The position numbers and the translations under genes are program-made. Under the pieces are notes generated by a model. That model worked only from the letters and a program-made list of their open reading frames with translations. It had not been told where the DNA came from and ran no database searches. Positions 12,351 to 21,693 of a stretch of 37,209 nt of DNA are shown here, piece by piece. Position 1 is the first letter of the stretch; every line of letters starts with the position of its first letter. Source of the DNA: Amphimedon queenslandica (Eukaryota; Porifera; Demospongiae; Haplosclerida; Niphatidae); contig NW_003546711.1 in assembly GCF_000090795.2 (NCBI RefSeq), positions 38,989-76,197 of the forward strand, in the 5' to 3' direction.

Positions 12351-12440
12351 AGATACACTGTGATGTCAATCAATCTCTTTTTGCCCTTCCAATAAATATC
12401 TGTCTAACGTTTTATAGTGCCAGGCCTTTGTAATACCAGA

Positions 12441-13115
12441 ACATTTAAGTAATGAATTAGTATTAGTAGTATTATGGTTATAATAATTATGCTAAAAGAT
12501 CATCACTCTAATTATGGTTTTGTACATTAACCTGGTTGCAAAAGTCACAAAAGTTATTACTGTCCATCTGGAAATTTTTACTGTTTTTTTTAATTTTACT
12601 AAATCAAATTTTTTCAAAAAAATTAGATCACACGTATAATTACATGCTATGTACATTCAATGATACATGACTGTTTCCCTGTTTGTCTCTCTCCCTTTCC
12701 ATCTCCCTCTCTCCATCTCTCTCTTTCTGTCTTCCACTCCTGCTCCCTCTTTCTTTGTCTTTGACTCCGTTTTTATAATAGCAGTTCTTTTGTATAGCTT
12801 TTGTTATAATTTTTATAATTTTGCATAAAAATTAAATCACTTAAAACACAAAATTTTCTACCGCATAAATTTTCTGATTTATGGTATATTGGATGTGTGA
12901 CAATTTATATTTGTTTTATATTTTGGTTTAAGTACATGTGTACACATACATAAACATTGGCAGAGCCTGAAAAGTAACAGTTGAACATCAGACATTTTCC
13001 AACCATTTTTGTTCAATTGTTCGACCAAATTCTGTGTTGTTCTACCATTTTGTCTGAACAACATAATTTAATATAAATTTTACTTTTTAACATAATAACC
13101 ATAATTATGTCTAAC
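12441..13115. other. Non-coding spacer with pyrimidine-rich tract
   Basis: AT-rich sequence with a C/T-rich tract at about 12668-12770 made of TCTCTC and CCTCTC runs. No gene recognised. Confidence 0.5.
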
Positions 13116-13650
13116 TGCAGGGTTTCCTACAAAGCTTGAGCTAAACAGCATGCTGACAAGCACTACAATACAATACATGGCATTTAAAGCAAATTTTAAA
13201 ATTCATTAAAATCCAGTTTTAATTGGAATTTTCTACACTACAAAAGAACATGTATGTGTATCAGAAAAAATATAAAGAAATTAAGAATTTTTTATAGCCA
13301 TTTGTAAAAAAAATTTCCAAAGACCAAAGGCTATAGCCTTTGGTCTTTGGCAAAATTTTGTTAATGGTACAATTTTTGAGCAACTTCATAAATTCATAAA
13401 GATCAAACTTGATCCAAATCAGCTCAAAGTTGATACTCAACACACATAAAAACATGTATCAGAAAAAAACATTAAAATGTAAAATTCTCTCCTTGTGATT
13501 TTTGTCAAAAAATACTGTGTACCATAGTACGGTGTCATTTTGGAACAACCCACTGATGAGTACTAGGCTGATTCCATCAAAACAGGATTTTAAAAACATT
13601 TTAAAAGTTGCTTCAAATTTGATCAAAGACATTAGGCTATAACAGTACAT
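13116..13650. repeat. Dispersed repeat, related to 18970-19690
   Basis: Starts with CAGGGTTTCCTACAAAGC and contains GAGCTAAACAGCATG, CTGACAAGCACTAC and, further on, CAGCTCAAAGTTGATACTCA. The same strings, in the same order, appear at 18978-19200 and 19540-19690. Family not identified; the ends are unclear. Confidence 0.55.
13317..13350. repeat. Perfect 34-bp palindrome
   Basis: Both halves are exact reverse complements with no loop: CCAAAGACCAAAGGCTA and its complement. It lies inside the dispersed repeat; a CTTTGG(T) string related to it recurs near 19190 and 19505. Confidence 0.9.
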
Positions 13651-13675
13651 GATATTTTGTAAAAATCATTAATGA

Positions 13676-13719
13676 ATTAAAGCGGAGCCTTGTTATTAAT
13701 GATAAGGCTCCGCTTTAAT
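13676..13719. repeat. 16-bp inverted repeat (hairpin)
   Basis: Arms ATTAAAGCGGAGCCTT and its exact complement are separated by 12 bases. Could be a very small TIR element or a solo footprint. Confidence 0.85.
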
Positions 13720-14140
13720 ATAACGGCGATATTATTATTGTAAGTATCCAGATTCTAAGATATACACTGAAATAAAAATATAAAAAAGCTACTATCATAA
13801 TAAAAATGTATTTTATTTATATAAAAATGTATTTTATCATTTTTTACTTATTTCATTTTCTCATAGTTACTATTAGTAAATTCATAATTTTTATCAGCAA
13901 TGGCTCTGCCAGCTAGTAACTTTTTGTAAAATTAGTAAAATAAAATTTTTAATTTATACTTAGTCTATATAGCCTGATTTGGTGTTAAATATTCTTCAGT
14001 TCTAGTTAGTTACACATTTAACCATAATTATACTTGTAAAATAATATTGTTTATAATAGTACAGTCTGTTAATTTTGTTTGTTTTAAAGTGCTTTGCTAA
14101 TTACTTCATTTCTCTTACATTATTTACTTTATTTATCTAG
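13720..14140. other. AT-rich spacer, nothing recognised
   Basis: No open frame, repeat or signal of note apart from TTATTTATCTAG at its end, which would serve as splice acceptor for the exon-like stretch that follows. Confidence 0.4.
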
Positions 14141-14229
14141 AAGTAACAGATGATTTAGATTGCCTAAAAAGAAGCTGCACAAACAGTGCAAAAATGGATG
14201 TGGATATCATAATTGAGAACAAGAAGTAG
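14141..14229 (+). other. Possible plus-strand terminal exon (unrecognised)
   Basis: After the acceptor-like TTATTTATCTAG, one frame reads VTDDLDCLKRSCTNSAKM and on to ENKK and a TAG at 14227-14229. The phase would fit a preceding exon ending in phase 1, as the module at 12278-12350 does. No domain, and only 28 codons, so this stays weak. It would converge on the minus-strand gene at 14392. Confidence 0.22.
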
Positions 14230-14298
14230 TCTTTGCCGGAGAAGCTAGATCTAGCTCCTTCAATCAAGGCATGATATAAGCACACAGCCAAGGATAAA

Positions 14299-14304
14299 TT
14301 TAAT
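14299..14304 (-). terminator. Candidate polyA signal (ATTAAA)
   Basis: ATTAAA on the minus strand about 88 bases after the stop of the 746-aa gene. The same AAATTTAATCTA context is kept at the second copy (36821-36826), so it was duplicated with the 3' exon. Confidence 0.4.
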
Positions 14305-14391
14305 CTGTACTTTTGAGTTAATACAATTATATTTTACTGATAATAGTAAAAAAAATCAGCAATAGCAAGGTCACATTAAAAATAATTGGAG

Positions 14392-16837
14392 CTACTGTAT
14401 GAATTTATGCAACGTTTTCACTAATGCCTTGATCTCATCAGGTTTTGAGTTGCTCCATTTATCCAGCTTTGCTGCAAGCTCAGCCTTTGTTGCTGAACTG
14501 TTTGGCACATTTGATAAATCTTGTGTTATCCACTTAGTTAGTTGATTGAGGACATTCAACCAAGGTGGTAGTGACTCCTTGTAATCAGCATCAAAGCATG
14601 TCTTGAATAAATCAGTCAGCATTTCTTGGTCACAACATGCTACTAATTCTTTTGTAACAAAAATGACATCATCAAATTCAATATCTACAATGAGAGTAAC
14701 AGTTATTAAATAATATTATATAAATTTTAATAAACTAACCAGTCACAAACTTAAACTTTTCAGGTATTGGTTCCTATATGGGATACTTGATTAATATTTA
14801 TATAATGCTAAATATTTTAATACCTCAGTCAACGCTTCTATCCAGTCACTATACTCTGCTTTTGACTTACATTCATCACACAACTTGACGTCATGTGGAA
14901 GTCGGTGATACTCTTTTTCATTTTTTGAGCACATAATAGCAAAAGCATAACTGAAACGTCCACGGCCCTTCTTTTTGTCGATAATTTCTGCTATTTCTTT
15001 GAATGCCTGAACAACACACAAGGTGTGCTTTTTTGAAGGAGGCATAACTTTAACTTCAATCTCATCACCTCTATAGGTCATTGTTATTATGCTGCTGTTA
15101 TCTGTGCACTTTATAATGGTACGATTTTCAGCAGTTGACAACTGAAGTTGTGCAAAACTGTGTTTCAACATACAATTAGTAAAAGCAACTTCAAAATTGA
15201 CAAAGTTTATAGGACTTCTATTATTCAATAGTAGTCTGACTGCCTCCTTGTCCATGAAGCGCTCTTGCTTACGTTTTCGAGCACAAGGCATATAGTAACA
15301 AACTTCATGAGTTTCATCTTCAGCATATTTTCCACCTGGCACCACTGCTACCATGCCAACTAATGCTAGAACTGACATGAATGTCTCTCCCTGACTGGCC
15401 CCAAACATTTCTCTAGCTGCTGTTTTGGTGATGATGCCACTTTCGTTGTACATCTTAGAATCTGGAGGGTTGTCAAATGCTTTATTGAGATTAGATAAAA
15501 ATTCATTAGGTTTGACAATAATAATATCACTGGTATCATTAACAAGACTAAGGTCAAAGATGCTGCCAAATGATGTAAATAGTTCACAAAACTCTTTGAA
15601 ATCCTCATCATTCATATCGCATTCCTCAGCAAGCTGACGTAACCCTGCCTTCCTCATAAACATGCTCTCCTTATGTTCTAGAGCACCACGTAAAAATAAC
15701 CCTGAAATCGGAATACGTGTTTTTCCATAAACACTACCCACTAAATTCTTTAGAAACAGAAGAAAATAATTACCTTGAGTTTTTTTGTTGAAAGGTAAGG
15801 TTTGATCTACGAATTCTGTGACATTTAACTGTCTGGCCACTCGTTGCAATTCTTCTTCGAAAGTCTTCATTTTGGTTTCGATTTCTTTATCACTATCCTC
15901 TCCGCTGTGTGAAGCGAATACAGTGCATGGTCGCTTATGAGTAGTAACTCCTTTACAAAGTCGCATGCAGCGAAGGAGATAATCCAACGGTTTCTGCCAT
16001 ATCTGAAGCTTTCCTTCTTCTTCATTTACTTCTTCTATGGTCAAATCTGCAAAAAGCCACATACGACTATTAGTCAGGTGGCCACTAAATGCTCTCAAAA
16101 AGTAAAATACATTAGTGTTGAGTGTTATGTTCCAAATATTTATTAGAGCTGCACCTCTTGTTACAGTAAAAACAAATTCTAACTCTTGTTTGTCACAAAA
16201 TTGGATGCAATATTTGTGCAAGTGAGCTAATAGTTCTTTCATGTGCTTGTTAAGTAATGTGTCTTTGTAAATCGAAGGCTGGTCAGTAGAAATTTTGTAT
16301 GAAATTCCTTCGGAACTTCTGATTAATTGGCAAGATTGGACACCAAAGTTGTACAGCATTGAGGTTGAGTACACGCAAGCGATTTCATAGTTAGACCTAT
16401 TAGTAGCCAAGATATGATGAGATGAGAACCCTGCAGTGATTGGAGTCTTGAATATCTCTTGAAGTGCTTCCTTTTTGGCACTCTCTGGCAAACCAGCAGA
16501 GCAGATAAGAAGTGGAATTATTTTAACATTCCTGTTTTTCATTATACGTCTTAAAGTTACAGCATCAATAATACTATCAGCTAAAGTAAACATACAAATA
16601 TAAATTGAATGCTGCAATAAGCCGTGAATGTACCTTCAAGCTCAGGAAGAACGGAGCTAGTGCTAGTACTTCTACCCTCAGGTAATAAAGAATCGGGACC
16701 GGCGACATATTGGTATTGAGCAGGAACAGTTCCAGGGCCATCAGGTCGAGATTCTTCAACTGGTGATTGATATTCCTCCGGATCCTCCTGTTTTGAGAAA
16801 ATTGCTAAAGATGTTATCACTTTAAAAGCCTCACCAT
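14392..16837 (-). CDS. 746-aa protein with COR-like core (Roco-related?), function unknown
   Basis: Inferred exons: 16837-16835 (ATG alone, then GTGAGG), 16787-16634, 16580-14824, 14773-14740, 14684-14392; 2,241 nt, phases all agree. Residues 1-52 are Pro/Ser/Glu-rich and probably disordered. The large exon has an N-terminal half of unknown fold (YEIACVYSTSMLYNFGVQSC; CRMWLFADLT-like SRMWLFADLT) and a middle part (about 300-420) resembling the COR winged-helix region that follows Ras-like GTPases in Roco proteins: IPISGLFLRGALEH, AGLRQLAEECDMNDEDFKEF, FGSIFDLSLVND, IIIVKPNEFLSNL. No P-loop GxxxxGK(S/T) is present. The last 108 residues form a charged, helical domain (FVTKELVACC, WLNVLNQLTKWI) that I do not recognise; it could be death-fold-like. 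The family call is tentative; the gene model is better supported. A paralogous last exon lies at 36913-37209. Confidence 0.72.
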
Positions 16838-17141
16838 TAAAGAAGTGGTTGACTGGTTGTTGTAGTCTTGTCAGACCAGTGAGACCACGCCTGGGCTGGG
16901 CTAGCTTAGTGGGCTACATCATGATCACGTGAGTGAGCTGTGTGTGTTTAACGTTTCTGTTTGTAGGAGATCCTGTATACCATTCAGACCTGCAAAGGAT
17001 CAATAATTACAAACCTCAATTACAATTACACATTCAATTACACTCCTGTATAAATAGACTCCATTAGAATTAAATCTACAATTAAATCTATAGATCTACC
17101 ATGTTGAAGTAATTTCAATTGAAAATAGAGCTACTAGCTTT
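16838..17141. other. Upstream region of the 746-aa gene
   Basis: Contains 5' UTR and probable promoter of the minus-strand gene. A GC-richer patch at 16880-16935 includes GGCTGGGCTAGC and a perfect E-box CACGTG at 16926-16931. No TATA box is evident. Confidence 0.3.
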
Positions 17142-17451
17142 CAGGGGCGGATCCAAGATTTTGCAAATGGAGGGGTTGGGAGAAAAGATGGCGCGCGAAG
17201 CACGCCGAAATTTTGGCCACGCCCCTTTTTGGCGCTATTTTGTGGTTAAAATCACGTGAAAATCAACTTTTCTACCATTTTTGGAGCTCATTCTTTGTTA
17301 ATTATATTCATTAACCACAGTAATGTTGCTATATAAACTAGGTGGTTAGCACTTTCACCACTGTTGCAACAATAAAAACATTAAAAATTTTTGAGTTAGA
17401 ATGTTTTGGGGGGGTTGCAACCCCACAAACCCCCCCCTAGATCCGCCCCTG
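17142..17451. mobile_element. Non-autonomous hAT-like element
   Basis: Ends CAGGGGCGGATC and its complement GATCCGCCCCTG are typical of hAT-derived MITEs found in many animals. About 310 bp, with G-run and C-run subterminal stretches (TTGGGGGGGTTGCAACCCC near 17406). GCTTT flanks both sides, possibly part of a target-site duplication. No transposase. Confidence 0.75.
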
Positions 17452-17640
17452 GCTTTATTTTGATAGTTTTTTTTGCAAGAAACAGAAACATGGCTTTCTT
17501 TTGAAAAAACGGCAGTTCATCTGTCATAAAAAAGTAATAAAATATTGCATCACTTCTCATGTTCATTTGATTCTAATAACTTATGTACTTATCACTATAA
17601 ATGCTTATGTTGTATATAAATGTTCTAATCTTTCTCTCCC

Positions 17641-18780
17641 ATAGGCGGCTGCAGGGTTTCACTCCAAGTAGGGCAAAGGTGTGGCTGAAAGTGGGAGTGG
17701 TCAATAAGTGGGTGTGGCCATGACCACACTCACATGTCTTGCTCTTGAGTTTTAAGACTGTTAAGGCTTCTATGTCAGCATTTTGTGAAGAAATCAAGTT
17801 GAAAAAGGCTCTGAAATTCTCAATGAAGAGTTACCCTGCCATTCTTGTGTTCAAGAAGGGAAAATTCAGTACCTAAAAGACCTCTATCAATGATAGAGTA
17901 TCAGTAGCTAGGTGATTTAGCTGTTGAATGAGTCCTAGCTGATAATAATGAAGCTGCTATATGATGGAGTCAGTTAACTACTCTAGCTGCAGGTTACTGT
18001 AGATTATGCCTTCCTGAAGTGGCCATAGATATGGGCCTATGAAGTGGCTGGCTGGCTTCCTGTGAATAAACCATGCAGTTAGCAGCTTATTCTCTACTAA
18101 TTATCACTTTGTTGAGCAAAATAATGTAGTTTTTGTCATTAAAATAGCTATATTCCATGTAATAACTACTAAATAATTATTAATTAACTGCTAATTATGA
18201 TGATGTCATCTTCCGGTAAGAAATTATATACTATATCCCAGTTCAGTTTGGGACGGAAGTGGAAGCAGCTGCGTGGATTTTTAAAATGTAGCTACGTCAC
18301 AAAATGACGTATTTTAATGATATTCATAGAAGCATGGCGGCTGTGTTGTTTCACTCTTAAAACAGTCTTGCTCTTCATGATAAGCAGTACAATAGCTACT
18401 GGAGTCAACTAGTCTTCATAAAGGCCATCGTTATCAGAAGATCTTGCTCTGTTAGCTTTTTAAAACAAGAATTATCAGTTTGGGCGCTCGACCACATGTT
18501 CTTATGTAAACTATGACGTAGATAAATTGTCATAAAACGTCATTTTGGTATGCCATTGGGTTTATAGGGAGAACCCGGTTCTCAGGGTTCCCAAGAGTTG
18601 AGAGACCCAAGATTTCACAGATTTTGATGGACTTTGGCGACTAAAAACCTGTGAAAGTTTCATCCTTATCCCACATTCCTATAAAAAGTTATTCCAGTTT
18701 TTCTTGTCCCAAACTCAACTGGGATATAGTATAGTAGGGCAATGGCATTGCCCTCATTGCCTGCCCCTGCAGCCGCCTAT
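17641..18780. mobile_element. TIR element (1.1 kb), hosts a second element
   Basis: Sixteen-base ends ATAGGCGGCTGCAGGG and its complement bound the unit, TA at the borders. No transposase frame. The stretch 18227-18733 inside it is a separate TIR element, so the insertions are nested. Confidence 0.6.
18227..18733. mobile_element. 507-bp TIR element nested in the preceding one
   Basis: Twenty-eight-base ends (TATACTATATCCCAGTT... at 18227-18254 and the complement at 18706-18733) differ at one position. No coding capacity. TA-rich border suggests a TA target, as in Tc1/mariner-derived elements. Confidence 0.8.
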
Positions 18781-20011
18781 GTTCTCTCCCTCCGAGTCTC
18801 CCTCCTAACTTTTCTCGTTTAAAAATTATTCTATTGTAAAGCTCTTTGACCCATTCCCTGAGTCCTTCAAGGTTACTTTCCTCTTTCTTTCTCTCTGTCA
18901 GTCCGAGGCTGTCCACCAATATTACTCTTTTTATTCCTTGTTAAGTTATTATTATTATTATTGTTGTTGTTGTTAACAGGGTTTCTTAAAAAGCATGCTA
19001 AGTGAGCTAAACAGCATGAGCTTCATGAGCTGACAAGCACTGCACTATGATACTCCATACCTTTTTGGAGTAACTTCCAAAAATCCAAATTTGATTGGAA
19101 TCAGTTCAGTTAAACTATATGTACATCTATATGTATTAGAAAAAATTATTAAATAGATAATTTTTCTTAGTCATTTTTTTGCAAAATTTGGTCGAAGACC
19201 GTGTACTACACAACCAAATGTTATCACGCCTGAATCAGCACTTTTGCCCCAAAATAATGGACCAACTCTGATACTCTATACTGGTACAGCCCTGACAGTT
19301 TTATTATAGATCATGCCTGATATTCTGGCATGAATCAGTACAAATTTTAGCATGATTGTATCAATGATTGTATCATGGCTGATTTTTGCAGCTATATCAT
19401 AACTGATTACACAAAAGCCATGATTCAGGACTGATATCAGTATGATTCAGACTGATATCAGTCCTGATTTAAGGCGATAACAATTGTTTGTATATAATAT
19501 TACATGGTCTTTGGCCTGATTTTAAAGCAACTTTAAAAATTCGTGAAAAATCTAAATTCAATCGGAATCAGCTCAAAGTTGATACACAACATATAAACTT
19601 GTACATGTATGAGAAAAAATTATAAAAATGAAAAATCTCTCCTAGCCATTTTTAGGGTTTTCTAAAAAAGCTCTACTGAGTAAGCTAATTGTCATGAGCT
19701 GGGCATTATACTGGAAATAACCCTGATTGGCACACTTCCATCTACAAGTGTACAGTGCATATACATATAATCATATGTGAAGTGCCTATTGAGGTAGATT
19801 CAGAGCATTTTCTAAGCATCTGTATTGATTCAGTAGTCAGTATATTACACTATGACAACTCAAAATAAATTTTAATTACATTCTGTTCAGGTTTAAGCCT
19901 TAATTACAATTACAATTATGCAACTGTAATAGTAATTGAGCCTCTATTAATAACAAATAGATCTACAATTGTAATTCACACCCCAGGTCAAAGTAAATTT
20001 ACTCATTCTTA
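18781..20011. repeat. Repeat-rich spacer incl. second and third copies of the dispersed repeat
   Basis: 18781-18910 is C/T-rich. 18978-19200 and 19540-19690 repeat the family seen at 13116-13650 (CAGGGTTTCTTAAAAAGC; CAGCTCAAAGTTGATAC). 19290-19470 has several overlapping copies of TGATATCAG and TGATTCAG, many in inverted orientation. No gene is seen. Confidence 0.5.
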
Positions 20012-20764
20012 ATTGGGGCGAGCATGAGCGAGACCCACACTAATCTGTCTAGGTCTATTTGCGTTACGTCTTGTTCGTGAACGGAAAAATACGAAAATTA
20101 AATTAGTATACTACTATTGATAAATTTGGACCACGTGGGTAAAATTAATTTAGAGGGTGTGGTCAAAAAATAACAAGATGGCGGAAATTTTAACGTGACA
20201 AACTCAGATTGAGTTTCTAACAGCTAGATAAGAGAGAGGGGCTGTCTAAAGCATCTCTAAAGGCTGAAGAACTTAAAAGCAGTTTGATCTAAGACTCCTC
20301 TAGATTAGTCCTCTCATTGAAAGAATTAAAATTGTGAGAGAAGCTTGATTAGAAGTTTAGCTTGTCACATTTTCTCAAAGTATTAGGACAGTTCATCCTT
20401 GTCACTTTTACTAGGTCATTTTGGTCAGTGGTGTTAAATAGTGGGTTTGCTCTGTTCAGACCATGCTGGACTATGAGTATGGGGTCTGAATATGCATGCA
20501 CGTTAAGAGCTGGATTGATTTTATTTCAGTAGTTTTATTTCAAAAAGATGTTAATTGATGGAAGCTTGATTAAAAGTTTAGCTTGGAACATTTTTTAAAA
20601 GTGACAGGATAGTTCATCCTTGTCTCTTTTACTGGGTTATTTTGGTTGTGTTAACTGGTGTGTTTGCCCTGTTCAGACCCCGGCCATGAGGCTGGGGTCT
20701 GAATATGCATGCAGGCTATTTTAATCTTCTTATCAAACAATGTGAATTGATGGCTCGCCCCTTC
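20012..20764. mobile_element. Possible TIR element with internal direct repeats
   Basis: GGGGCGAGC at 20015-20023 is matched by its complement at 20753-20761. Inside, two imperfect direct copies (about 20341-20503 and 20564-20716) share AGCTTGATTA, AGTTTAGCTTG, AGTTCATCCTTGTC, GTTCAGACC and GGGGTCTGAATATGCATGCA. A non-coding, structured element; ends are short, so the limits are tentative. Confidence 0.45.
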
Positions 20765-21217
20765 AATGTTTACATTCACCCTAGTGATATTTTCAATGGG
20801 TGTTGTAATAAAATGCATTGTTTTGAGTTTTATAGAATGATTGCCTTCCTTTTTGACATCATTACTAAATACTAATGAGACAATGAAATGCCAATGTTAT
20901 AGTCTAGTGTATAAAAAATACATGTAGTGCATGTGCATGTTTTTCAAGATCATGCCCACAAGAGTGATATGATTGGAAAGTAGATTATCAGCATCTTTAA
21001 ACTGATAACCTAATTTAAATCCTATTTGGCTAACCATAAACTTGGGCAGTATTACAATAGATGAGTAGTTGAGATATTTGTACAACAAAAATGAAAAAAA
21101 AACATCTTGCAAAACTAGTAGATCTATAAATCTACTACTAAACTAGCAGCACAATTTAAAAATATATATATTTGCACACAAAAATATAATTAGCAATGTT
21201 TTATATCAAAAAACTTG
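20765..21217. other. 3' flank of the receptor gene, nothing recognised
   Basis: Probable 3' UTR and spacer downstream of the minus-strand stop at 21218. No clear AATAAA on the minus strand was found close to the stop. Confidence 0.35.
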
Positions 21218-21693
21218 TCACAAATTGACCTCCCTTGTATCTTCAGGTGAGATACGCTTCTATAAAAGTTTATAGTAAAATTATTTTACAATCTGTAATA
21301 TTTTTACCACAGTTGGGCTAGTTACAGTATCATAATCATTACTAGCAGCCCTAGAAATGAACCATGAATGAACTCAGCAATGCATGGGAGTGGTGCGACA
21401 ACAAATTTAACTTACACAGTCGATGTAGTTAATTTTATATTTGGCTCATCATAAACATGTTGATTATCACTACTAAAGATAAAATTGCAATTATGAATCA
21501 AGGCAACTTCAATACCTTGACATGTTTGTCTGCCGAGAGCCAGCTTCATTCTGAGATGCATCTTTTATATTAGCAAATGATCTGATAATTATAATGGTAT
21601 AGTTCATTAAACAGTAATTTTGACACTTACATTTCTTTTATTTCAGTGTTACCATTTATGTGCATCTTATTACTTTCATAGTGATTTGAGTCA
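21218..21693 (-). other. Cytoplasmic tail exons with tyrosine motifs
   Basis: Five small exons: 21693-21631, 21581-21516, 21472-21416, 21350-21308, 21259-21218, with matching phases (2,2,2,0). The tail holds three tyrosines in acidic context: [27 protein letters not shown] resembles SH2-binding sites (Nck/Crk type), YDTV is ITIM-like in spacing only. If the exon 21472-21416 were read through its donor, the protein would end in STTV-like TSTV, a class I PDZ-ligand form; this could be an alternative end by intron retention (stop at 21412-21414). Confidence 0.7.

Larger units (their letters stand above)
9221..12440. repeat. Imperfect tandem repeat of about 578 bp, four copies or parts
   Basis: A shared core (TTATGTATAAACCCTGTATT, then GGCTATGATCATATTG and TTTTGTCCATATTTGGTCAT) occurs near 9271-9440, 10293-10465, 10876-11050 and 12146-12240. 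The second and third copies are the best matched: a unit of about 578 bp running from roughly 10065 to 11270, including AAAAGTGGGCTATTAATG, CATGTCATGAATC and GGTACCTGTGC stretches. The fourth copy also has a short internal triplication of ATATCAATATATGGCTATG (12115-12170). No protein domain was recognised. Each later copy keeps a 55-75 bp stretch between an AG and a GTAAG, see the separate entry. Confidence 0.75.

Noticed and set aside
16835..16837. GTG at 16820 as start of the 746-aa protein
   Set aside because: GTG starts are not expected in an animal nuclear gene. An ATG at 16837 followed directly by a GTGAGG donor joins the next exon in phase and was preferred, though a non-coding first exon is possible.
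18689..18919. Minus-strand frame of 76 codons
   Set aside because: Lies across the end of a TIR element and C/T-rich DNA; no domain or splice support.
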